This document shows positions 47,109-58,500 of a stretch of 64,000 nt of DNA, one piece after another. The notes below the pieces were generated by a model. The model saw nothing but the letters and a program-made list of their open reading frames with translations, had not been told where the DNA came from and did not search any database. Within the stretch, counting starts at the first letter, position 1; every line of letters begins with the position of its first letter. The position numbers and the translations under genes were made by a program. The DNA comes from Trichomonas tenax (Eukaryota > Parabasalia > Trichomonadida > Trichomonadidae). The DNA lies in the NCBI GenBank assembly GCA_023091735.1, contig JALKBU010000072.1:1-64000 (forward strand), in the 5' to 3' direction.

Positions 47109-47992
47109 ACAATGGCATGCAATTCATGTGTTGTTTCAAGACTTAGCAATTGAGCTATTTTTGATGTGGGGTTCCTCTCAAATATTATAGGTATTTGATC
47201 ACCAGCCTCTGCTTGGACATTCCTGGATTTTCCCATCCTACTCATTAGTCACTAGCATACTTTCGAAATATATTGAAATTTACGAAAAATATTTTGTTTT
47301 CTTGTGTAAACAAATTGAGATAAAAGGATAAAATACACCCTCATTTTTACTTGAACCTTCGAACATTAAAGATCATCTTTTGACATTGTCCAACTGAGCT
47401 ATATTGACATGTAAAGCTTTCAATTATTTTTAAATATTTATGTTTTCCCCTTGTTTGGAATTCCGTCTTACCGTGTTAATGTTTAAATGACACTGTGTTC
47501 CCATTATTCTACTATACATTATATATCTATACTTTACATTTTAAGTCCAGCTGATGAGCAAAAGCGAGTGGAAACACTTTTGGGAATGGGAATAACCTTT
47601 TTACGCTTTTTGTTCATCATTAAATTCAATATTTTATGTCCCTATTATTAAGTATGATAGTTGCATCTCATCATACAAAAATAATTTACTTTTGATAAAA
47701 AATAGAAAAAAAATAGTTGAATATCTAACTGAATCGAACCTGAATACTTTTCACGAACTTAGCTGATAGACCACATTTGTTTGTGAAAATGAAGACTATT
47801 TCTTGCTATATAAAGTTTTTCCATAGTCCGCCATTTTTAAACATCACCTAATTTTCTATCGTTATTGCACCTACAAAATTTGAATTTATACTGATGGTTG
47901 TCGGTTATACTGGTGATCACGGTAACAGTAATAACAACTCAAAACAATATTCAATCTTCAAAATCATCACTTTCATGCTTCTTATCATCATT
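47109..47992. other. Non-coding stretch with tRNA-like words and one recurrent motif
   Basis: TGACATGTAAA lies at 47405-47415. Antisense tRNA-like words (CCAACTGAGCTATA at ~47390; GAATCGAACC at ~47731) occur, but the flanking stems do not pair, so no tRNA is called. The rest is AT-rich. Confidence 0.4.
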
Positions 47993-49132
47993 TTATTTCT
48001 TCTCTCCTTCTGATTCAAAATCATTTTTATCATCATCTTGTTCTTTCTTTTCATCATTTTCATTTTCTGAATCGAATTCTTTTGAATCTTCATTTGTATT
48101 TTCTTTTTTTTCATGTTCAGAGTCGAAATCATTATTGGTCTCTTCTTTGTAGCCATCAAAGTCGAAATCATTTTCTTCTTTCTCGTTATTCTTGTTTTTA
48201 TTGGCATCGGCGGCAGCGTTGAGAGTTTCTGTTTCGAAAAAGTGTGCTTTAAAGTCATCATCATCACTGTAAACAGGAACAGCCGGTTTCTTGGATTTAT
48301 TACGAGGGTTGTTTGATGGACTTTCTTTAGGTGCTGCTGGTTGGCGATTGCCAACTTTGCGTGTTATCAAATCATTAACTTTGTTCATTGTATCCAATTG
48401 ATGCTTGAGTTTCTCTATTTCTTGCTTCATTTCTCTTTCTGGTGTTGGGAAAAGCTTATGTATTGTCTTTAGCTCGTTCGTTAATTCATTGTTTTTAGCT
48501 TTTTCGGCTTTAAGTTCACTCTTTAAATTGCTTAATTCTTGCTTAAGATTTTTGACTAGTTCTACTCGCTTCTGGAACTCCTCTGATTCGAGTTGCTCCT
48601 GAATTTCATCGTGTTTCTGTGTTATCTCTTGAACATCATGCTTTAATAGTGAAATCTGTCTCCTCTGGAAGACAATGTCTGTTTTAAGAGACATCTCTTT
48701 GTCTGGAGCAAATTGCACTGTAAGTTCGTTGTATTTCTTCTCCAATTTTTCGATAATCTCTGAAAGTTTTGTAATTTTTGCTTCAGCTTGATATCTTCGC
48801 TTTGATATTTGAGAACTTTCCATATCAGAGAATCTCTGTTGGAAAGCAATTGATTCATCAATCTTTTTTGCTTTTTGTTCTTGTGCAACTTGAATTGATT
48901 TTCTTTTCTCGTTTATTTGTTCTTGTAAGTATTGTATTTGATTCAAAAGATCGTTTTTCTCTGCAAGAAGCACTTCTCTGCTTGTGAATTCGTTATCAAT
49001 TTTTTTAGGTCTGCGCGGGCCAGCGTTAATTTGGCTCATAAAGTCGCTGCTCTCTTCCTCGGCGTTGACAGCATAAATGTCATCGGTAGTGCGTTTTCGG
49101 TCTAACGTCAGACGTGGAATTTCTTTCGCCAT
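47993..49132 (-). CDS. Coiled-coil protein with acidic C-terminal tail
   Basis: The protein has 379 aa. A ~50-residue N-terminal part (IPRLTLDRKRTTDDIYAVNA; INAGPRRPKKIDNEF) is followed by ~200 residues of heptad-like coiled coil (LLAEKNDLLNQIQYLQEQIN; LVKNLKQELSNLKSELKAEK), a Pro-containing linker (KKPAVPVYSDDDDFKAHFFE) and a ~90-residue Asp/Glu/Asn/Lys tail. It is divergently paired with the HYDIN-like gene (409 bp between ATGs), which makes a ciliary role attractive but unproven. No family is recognised. TTTACATGTCA lies 55 bp upstream. Confidence 0.7.
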   Translation of the reverse strand: MAKEIPRLTLDRKRTTDDIYAVNAEEESSDFMSQINAGPRRPKKIDNEFTSREVLLAEKNDLLNQIQYLQEQINEKRKSIQVAQEQKAKKIDESIAFQQRFSDMESSQISKRRYQAEAKITKLSEIIEKLEKKYNELTVQFAPDKEMSLKTDIVFQRRQISLLKHDVQEITQKHDEIQEQLESEEFQKRVELVKNLKQELSNLKSELKAEKAKNNELTNELKTIHKLFPTPEREMKQEIEKLKHQLDTMNKVNDLITRKVGNRQPAAPKESPSNNPRNKSKKPAVPVYSDDDDFKAHFFETETLNAAADANKNKNNEKEENDFDFDGYKEETNNDFDSEHEKKENTNEDSKEFDSENENDEKKEQDDDKNDFESEGEKK

Positions 49133-49541
49133 TAAGTTTATAACGAGATTCCCTGTTTATTTTTATTAGACCCTCAAATCTTTAATTTACATGTCAAAAT
49201 GTCAAAAATACTAAAATACTCTAGCAATATAATTACAATCTTCTATTTATTTCTAGATAAATTTTAATAAAGAATTTTGTGTATTTGAAGATATTTTGAA
49301 AAATCAAATTTAATACGTTAGCATAAACTGATCTTTCTCCGGGAAGTATATAATGTACACATCCATGGCATTGTATAAACGAAAAGGTTTTAGCAAATAA
49401 AAAAATAACGAATTAAAAATCTAAAATTTTAGAAAATCTAAACGACAAATATCCATCAAATCCATTAGAGAGATAATTTTCACCATCAAATCGCCAAAAT
49501 CTCAAAAATCAAAAGAGAAAAATCATCAAAAAAACGTTTGG
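49133..49541. promoter_or_regulatory. Divergent promoter region, coiled-coil / HYDIN-like genes
   Basis: 409-bp spacer between two opposite ATGs. It contains TTTACATGTCAAAATGTCAAAA (first 11 bases at 49187-49197), a copy of the recurrent motif with a half-step partner. No TCAYTWY initiator is obvious close to either start. Confidence 0.4.
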
Positions 49542-52500
49542 ATGAATGCAAAAGGCTCCTTGATTCTTGAGCCTCAATTCGCATTATTTACACCAACGCA
49601 TATCACAGCAGAATCCAAATTCACGTTTAGGATAATTAGCACAGCGAAAACTCAGCTACATTATCAATGGAGATCTTTTCCGACCGATGAAGAAGAATTA
49701 GAAGCTATTAACAATTTGGATTTGCAAGACTCCAACGACAGAAATAAGGCACGAGAGTTAGTTATGTTCCATTCGCAAGTTTTTCGATTCGAAAATAACG
49801 AAAATCTAATCTGGCCTGGACAATTCGTAAATTGCATTGCATATTTTCATCCCAATCTGTCTGTTAAGCATGATGATACTGCTTACTTGTACGTAATGGA
49901 AACAGGAGAGCGAATTCCGTTTCGTTTGCAAGGAACAGGACTTTCTCCTGAAGCAAAGTTCAGTGTATCATCAATTAACGTCGGACACGTCACTCTCGAT
50001 TCTGTTATGGAATATGAAGTATTTCTTGAAAATACTGGTGAAGTTATTTGCAATTTCTCATTAACTCCAAAAAATGTGCAAAATCTTTTATTTGAGTTTA
50101 CGCCAAGTTCAGGGCATATAGAAATCGGTGAGAAAGTTCCAATAAGAATCAAATTTACAGCAAATTACGTTGGCCAGTTCACTGAGACTTTCGAATTTCA
50201 CATAAAAGGAGTCTCTCAGAATCATCCAACGATAGGGCTATACGGCCGCGTTGTAGGACCGACGTTTTCTATTGATGTTGCAAGATTAGATTTTGGAAAA
50301 GTCAGTTATGGCTTTTTATACACAAAAACATTCGAAATTTTGAACAAGTCTGAAATACCATTCGATTATTCTTTAGCATTATCGCATGATGGAACGTTTT
50401 CACGAAGAGAATTTTCAATATCTCCGCAAACAGGATTAATAGGCAAATTCTCAAAGCAAATTGTTACGATCGAGTTCATACCTATGAAAGCACACGATTA
50501 TAATTTACAATTAATTTTCAGTATTGATAAATTCGGAGAAAATATGGCTAAGATTCCAATATCAGCTGAATGCGTTTCGCCCTCAGTCGTTCTTGTCAAA
50601 GATGTCATAAATTTGGGAAATATATTCATTGGTGCGGAATACAGAAGCAAACTTCAATTCAAGGATGACACTGATCTTCCTGCTAAATACGAATACATTC
50701 CAGCAACAGATTTATCGATGCTGCAAGCGAATATAACTGTTTCTCATCCCAATGGTGTTATCAACGCGCACACGACGACCGATATGGACTTCGTAATTGT
50801 TCCAAAGCAACTTGGACCTTTGGATGTTGTTCAACACATCAGGTTCTTCGGAAGTGACAATCCTTTACTTCCTTTCTCAATCAAAGGAACCGTAACTGGC
50901 CCAAATATTCAGTTCTCGCAGGATAATATCAATTTCGGCAAGATTCAAGTTCTCAAAGATGTTTCTCATCAAGTCGTAATAACAAATACTTCCCAAATCA
51001 GCGCGAATTTCACTGCCTCAGTCGAATGTGATAGTGAAAACTTTAGAATTGAACCAGCAGAAGGTTATATTCAAGCTGGTGGTCAATTCCCAGTTAATGT
51101 TATCGCTCAACTTGATGACACTGTTGAATTCAAAGGCAAAGTCGTTTTCAGATTCGAAAATTTGAATCCACTCTATATCAATCTCAAAGCTATAGGATCT
51201 GGATCTACAATTGTTCCATCAATCCCAATGACATCATTAGATTTGGGAAATATCTTCACAAAGGTTCCTAACGTCAAGAAATTCACACTTACAAATCAAG
51301 GAAGAAGAAATCAAGAATTGAGATTTTCAATTCAAAAGCCAAAACTTTCTTCTTCAGATGGTGTCAAGTTCTCTTGTACAATAACACCAGAAGTGCAGGT
51401 TCTTGCACCTGGTCAAGAAGTTAAATTCACTCTCGCAGTTCAATCAGATAAAACAATCTCATTTACAGACGGAATTATGTGTCATGCAACTGTTGGTAAA
51501 CAAAGACAAGAAATCTTCACATTATATCTCAAAGGAACATTCGTAAAGCCATTCATATCATTCAGCAAACAAGTCGTTACATTCACTCATGTTCATGATT
51601 CCGAAAAAGAAGAAGAATTAACAGGAAAAGAAAAATCATCTAAAAATATCACTCCACCAGCTGAATTGCTTCCTGTTCTCAAGAATTACTTCGAGATAAT
51701 TAACTCTTCTAAGCTCGCGCTAACAGTTAAGACCGATTGTCCAATGCCTTTCAGCATTTCTGAAAATACATTCGTTTTGGAAGCAAATCAAAAGAAGAAA
51801 CTCACGGTTACATTCGATCCAACATTCAAAGAGGATTATTCATGTGAAACTGTTAACAAGAAACTTGTCTTCACATACAAAGAGCATCCGCAAGTTTCTT
51901 CTCTCAATCTCCAAGGTACATTAATATTCCCGAACATCATCTTCAAGCCAGATAAAAAGATTGACTTCGGAATATTGCTTTATAACACAGAACAGTCAAA
52001 GGACGTAACAATGCAAAATCCAACAGATTTGCCGGTTGATTTCGTTTGGGAACTCTTCCCAGATGGCAATGGCGTTGATGTGAAGAATATTTTCGATATT
52101 TATCCAATCCGTGGACACATAGAACCAAGATCTACTGATACAGTCCATATTTCTTTCTTCTCGCAAATGGATTCTGAAGGACGATCCACAACATTCCAAG
52201 GCAGAGCTGTTTGTCACGTTATTGGTGGTCCTGATTATACAATGAAGCTTGTTGGCGCTTCAGCCAACATTCAATACAAGCTTGATCCTGTTGAAATGAA
52301 TCTTGGAGATATTGGATATCTCGACAATATCAACACTTCTGTAACATTGACAAATTGCAGTGATGTACCGCTCAACTTCGCTGTAAAGATACCTAAAGGA
52401 ACTGCTTTCACGACATTCGTTGTCACTCCAACTGAAGGCACCATTCAAGTCAATGCTTTCCAGAAATTCAACATGATCATGACACCCGGACTTCCTCGTG

Positions 52501-55500
52501 AATTTGATGAAACATTCTTCATTAGAATCGGCCACTTCGATGAAGCGAGAGTTAATATCCGAGTTAATTGCTTCATACCTCAATGTAAGCTGTCTCTTCC
52601 AAGACATGAAACAGATCCACTTTTAATGCAATATCATCAGAAGTTTGACAGCAAGAAATTGTCGAATGTCAGAAGAAGAGATGCTTTGGTTCTCACATCA
52701 ACAGCAACACCAATCGAAGAAGAGGAAGAAGAAGATGTTGTCGAGAAACAACCAACAGATGAAGATCTCGCGGAAATTGAAAAACAATTATTGATCCAGA
52801 AACTCACAAACAAACAAATGTTCGATCAATCAACGTTAAGGAGACGCAGACAAAAAGGTGAACCCGTCCCTGTTTATGAAGGATATGTTGCTTCAAGATT
52901 TGTCCTCGATATGGACAAGATTGTATTCGGAAAGAAAGAAACATACAAGTTTACAATCACTTCTATGGCTTCTTCGCCAATTTCTTTTGAATTGGTCACA
53001 AAAGAAATGATTGATTCTGGATTCACAATTGAGCCATCTTCATTCAAAGATGTTCAGCCAAACACGCCAATTGAAGTTCTTGTAACATTCGATATCAAGA
53101 AGAAAAGTCCGGATTTAAACGGTGATGTTGAATTCACTCTTCCGCTCTTGTTCAATATTGATTATGCCTATATCATATTCTTCAAGGCCAAATTGCAGAA
53201 GCCAACACTCAATCTTTCGCGGACTCATTTCGACTTCGGCACAACAATTGTTGGCCAAACATATACGATGACACTTCAACTGCAAAACATGAATACAGTC
53301 CCTGTTGAATTCAAGTTCAGTGATGCCCAATATTCTAATGTTTTGCAAAGAAGCATTGCCAAAGATCCGGGCTTTATCAGTGTTTTTACTGCTTCTCCAT
53401 CATTTGGTATTCTTCCACCTGTTTCTTTCCAAAACATTGACATTTCATTCCTTCCAACGCAGGAAAAGAACTATTCGATGCAGTTCCCAATAGACATCAA
53501 ATACAACAACCATACAGTATTTGTTACATTGAAAGGCCAAGGCGTACAACTGAAGGTTACATTTGATCCACCGGAGCTTCATCTTCCACCAATATTGCCA
53601 TTCAGTGATCCATCGCAGATCCAAGTGAAGATGGTGAATCCAACAGGATATCCAATCGAAGTCATTGCAACTCAGTTCGACTTACAACTATTGATCGAAG
53701 AAGAGTCGGCAAAGAGAAACATGACTTTGGATAACTCGCAAACTATCAGCGAATCAGAACTTCTCAAACAAGTTCCTCAGCAGACAACACCACAAGCACC
53801 CGCAGTATCCAAATTCTCCATTTGTGTTATTGTTCATGGTACTTCAGGAAGTGGAAGAACAACAATCAGTAATTTAGTTTCCAAATATCTCGGAAATGTT
53901 CCAATTATCTCTGTTAAACAGCTATGGCAGGAATTGCTCAAGCAAACAGACCCTGCTCCTTTACAAGCAGACTTTGTTTCCACATTTTCTGATAGAATAA
54001 CACAACCTGATTGCGCCAATGGATTTGTCATTGATGGTCTCGATGGACTTCCAGAAAATGATGAACTTGAACAATTCTACACTCATTGCTTGAAGACAAA
54101 GAACATTTGGGATGATGTCTTGAAGAATCCATTTAACCAATATCAGCATCAGTCATTATCTGCTGCAGAACAAGCACTTTCTTATATTCTTGCTGCTCTT
54201 GATGGTCACTATGTTTTCATGGTTGCTCTTCATGCAACAGAAGACGTCTTAAACGAACGCAAGGAAGCAATGGCTTCACAGGAAAGAAGAAGGAAACGTC
54301 ACGAAGCAGCTGCTGAAAAAGTTGCTCTTTTCAAGATGTCCGAAGAAGATTATCTTAAACTCAATGAAGAGGAGCGCCAAGCAGTTGATAAGAAGAGAGA
54401 ATCATACAGAAGAAGAATCCTGAAGCAAGCAATCGAAAATGATGCCGAAAAGGGAATTGTCAATGCTGACGTTGATTTAATGTCATCGAGGAGACGTTCA
54501 TCTTCACATAGATCATCCAAAGACAAAGGTGGTGACAAGAAGGAACGTAGAGAGTCATCTGCAAAGGATAAGAAGGAAAAGTCGCCAATCAAGGATGAAA
54601 GAAGGAGGCACTCTAAAGAAAAGAGAAGTTCATCAACTAAAGGCGACAGAGAAGAGAAAGAATCCAAAGAATCATCATCAAGGCGTGAAAAAGATTCAAA
54701 GGATCCACGCCGACGCGAGAAAGACAGCGGACTCAAGTCTCCAAAGGGTGAGAACCCAGACAAGAAGAAGATCAGATCTCTCAAAGCAATGCCGTCAGAT
54801 CCGATTCAACGCGACATTATTGCTTTCACATTCACTCTCGGAACGATTGTCCAGAGGCTGAAAGATGGTGGAGAACAATTTGCGGCTATTGATCCACATG
54901 ATATCATGAAAGAGAACACATTGCCATCAGCAATGGCATCGAAGCAATCTTTTACACCTCCTGAAGCGCTTGGACTCGCTTCTGCAACACCAAACTCGAA
55001 GGCCTCAAAGTCGCAATTTCTTGATGATAATATAGCTCAACCAGTGATGTCTTCAATGAACTGTATCTTGATTGAATCCGGTGCAAACAAACCAGAGGAA
55101 GCAAATAACTACATCATAGAATTCATCCCACAGATCAACCAACTCAAGGAGAAAGCGTTCACACGCTTAATCCCTGCAGCAAGAATCACTCTTCCTGATC
55201 CTTCCACACTGATGAAAGCGACATTATCACAAATGCCGAAATACTTCTCTATCGTTGTCGATGAGCCCTTCACTCCAGAGCAAATCAACACTCAGCATGT
55301 TATGCGTCCGGATTCAACAACAAAGAGTGGACGTAAGTCAAGGACAAGACGAGATAGATCAAACGAACCTCTTTTCGCAGAAGATTACGATCTTTCTAAG
55401 AGAACACCAGTTTGGAAGATTGATCCAAACTCATCTCAAGTGTTGACAATCCAATTTGATGCACAGCTCGCTGGAACATACAAGGATAACATCATTTTCC

Positions 55501-58500
55501 AGCTCATCAATGGCCGAAGTGATATCGCAAAGCTTCGTGTTATTGGGCAATGCGCATATCCTGATATAACACGTGATCTTAAGCTTTTGTTCCCGAAGAG
55601 AGTTCCAAGACTTGATAGCAAGACGGAGATGGCATTTGTTGCTGATCAAGGACAATTCTACTTCGGCTCTCTTCTCGTTGTTAAAGACAGAAATCCAAAG
55701 GCTCCACCAGCTTATAGACAAGCTATAACTCTCACAAATCCATCATTATTCCCTGTCGATCTCTCTGCATTTTTGATGGCGAATCCACCAAAGTCTCCAT
55801 GGGTTATCGAAAAGCCAACACTAACAATAGAGCCTGGACAGAATGCTGAATTCTCATTCGGTATCCATCCAACACAACCAGATGTTTATCACAACACTGT
55901 TGTCTTCTTCATCAAGGATCATCCTGAGCCATTCACGCTCCCAATCGGTGCTGAAGGCTGTGTACCAACAATTGACATCAACAATGTTAATCTCGAGTTC
56001 GAGAAGTTGCTGCTTAATCAAACAAAGACATTGACAATCGAAATAAAGAATCCAGGAAAGATTCCAGCAGCTTGGCGTCTTAAGGGTCAGCAGCAGCTTG
56101 GCACAAACTTCACTTTCAACTTCACAGAAGGAATTCTTAATCCACGCGGTTCGTTCACAATCACTGTTGTTTTCACATCCAACAAACCATTGGCTGTTAA
56201 GAAAGCAATCCAAATCGAAGTCCTCGACAAAGATAACTCTCACGTTTTCTCTACAAAGAATATCAATATATCCGCTGAAGCATTTGATGTTAACTTCGAC
56301 TTCCAGTATCCAAAGGGCTTAGATCACTTACAATTCGGAATGATGAAAGTTTCTCAACAGAAATCAATCGCCGTCACACTCAAGAATAAAGGAAAATATC
56401 CTTCATTCTTCAAGATAACAGTAACAGGTGCTAAGATCCAGAAATTGTTCACTATTACGCCAAATGAAGGAACGCTTAATTCTGCTGATAAACCACTTTC
56501 CATTAACTTCACATTCACAAGTCCACGTCTCGTTTCTTATGCGAATTCCAAAGGACTTGCATTGGTAATCACTGATTCGTTGACAAACACAGTTACAGCA
56601 ACCCTTCCTTTGCCTTTCTCTGCACAAACAGTTTATAGCTCATTTGTTATCAATCCAACAGGAACAATTGATTTTGGCGCATTAGCAGCAAATGAACAAC
56701 TAACGAAACAGATAACAATCGAGAACAACGGTTCATTCCCATTCGAATACGATATACAGCCGAAGCTAGAACCAGTTGATCCAAAGGAACATCAGGCAAC
56801 GAAAGGGAAAAAGAAGACAGCTGCAAAACCGGCGACACCTGCAAGAAAAGTTGGAAGAGGAAAGGAAAAGTCTGTTTTATGTGGAAATTACATTGTTGTT
56901 CCTTCACAACAAGTTATTCCTCCTGGACAAAAGGTTACAATAGATATCGATTTCCAGTCTGCAACTGATGGAACATTTGATTCAACTGCTTTGATTTCTA
57001 TCACTGATGTCGACACAACAAAGACTCCAGGACCAATACCAATCTTATTCCACGCAACTGTTCATACTCCTGCAATCACAACGCATGACTTTGAGAAGAT
57101 CTTTGTTGGAACAATGTTATCCTTGAGATGCGATATATCCAAGAACCCACAGACTGCTTTCTTAGAGGACGAACAAGTTTTGTATTTCGCTGCAAGAATC
57201 ATTGGACAAAAGACAGAAGTTCCAATGTGTTTAACAAATCCTCTTCCTATTCCTTGCACAGTTGATTTGACTCTGAAGCCGAATGCTAAAGGAAAAGCAG
57301 CATTACAAAACTTCCCATTTGACATCAATGAGAAAACAGTTACAATCGGACCAAACGGTAAATATACAGTTAATGTTTCATTCCTTCCAACACTTTCAGA
57401 AAAGTTCCTTGCAACATGCGAAGCTGTTGTTAGAGGAAATGCAAATGGAGAAGGAAGAATGTTGAAATTTGGACTCGAAGGAACAGGAACATTACCAGCA
57501 ATCACTGTTGTTGGAGAAAAGGATAAACCAGGAAAGAACGGTGTTATTGCAATCAATCTTGGGAAGACATTGATCGGATTCACGAAGGAGAAAACGATTT
57601 GCCTTGCAAATGAAGGTATGATTCCTGCGAAGCTTTCTATATCAGCAAAAGCTTCTCCTGACTTTGAACTCAACAACGTTGATTCAGCGCAAGAATTCGT
57701 TCTTGATCCTGGTCACAGATTCAATCTTCCTGTGGTTTATTCACCACAAAAGGTCAGAAAAGGACAGTTCGATATCAATGTTTCGGTCATTGACAACTTG
57801 AAGTCCAATATCTCTCTTTCTATCACAGCTGAAGGCTTCAGTGAAGATGTTATCTTCGAAGGACTTCAGGAAGATGAATCAGATCTTTACTTCCGCGATA
57901 ATGTTGTTGGCAGACAACAACAAGCGACATTCGTTATGCATAATGTCTCTCAGAACCACATCAAGTTCAACTGGCCTGCGCATGCTGACTTCTCGTTCTC
58001 TCCACGTGTTGGTCACCTCAGGATGGGCCAACGTAAGACAATCACCGTCACATTCTTCACTGATAAGCCTGTGAAGCATAATGGCGTTAAAATCGCATGT
58101 CAGTGGCAGAAAATTGACTTCGTTAATCCATCAGCACATGATTGGGATGACAGCATGAAGGTCATCAAGTTTGTCACGAAAGGAAGCCTCAAGCAACAAG
58201 ACAGCCAGAAAGAACTTGCAGCTAAACAAGAAGCATCGAAGGCTAAATCACTGAAATTACCAAACGGAGGAAAGAAGCCAATCCACGAACAAATCGAACC
58301 ACTTAACATTCCAGATCCAACAGACAATGAGATCGTTAAAGTTGTTGAAATCAAACCAGAGCCAGAGAACACTCCTCAACCAGTTAAATGCAAAGATCTT
58401 GTTCTCAGGGTATTCGCAATCAGCGATTTCATCAAATACCATTGCGATACACAAGATATTTCATTCTCGCCAACAATGATGTACCAGAAAAGATCCTACG

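Noticed and set aside
47340..47420. tRNA-like words in antisense (CCAACTGAGCTATA and a TTCGAA-containing segment)
   Set aside because: The D-arm-like and T-arm-like words are at a plausible distance, but the T stem, D stem and acceptor stem do not pair. At most a decayed tRNA-derived fragment.
47725..47780. GAATCGAACC followed by TTAGCTGATAGACCA, resembling an antisense tRNA
   Set aside because: The five-pair T stem fails (only one pair forms) and no acceptor stem is found.
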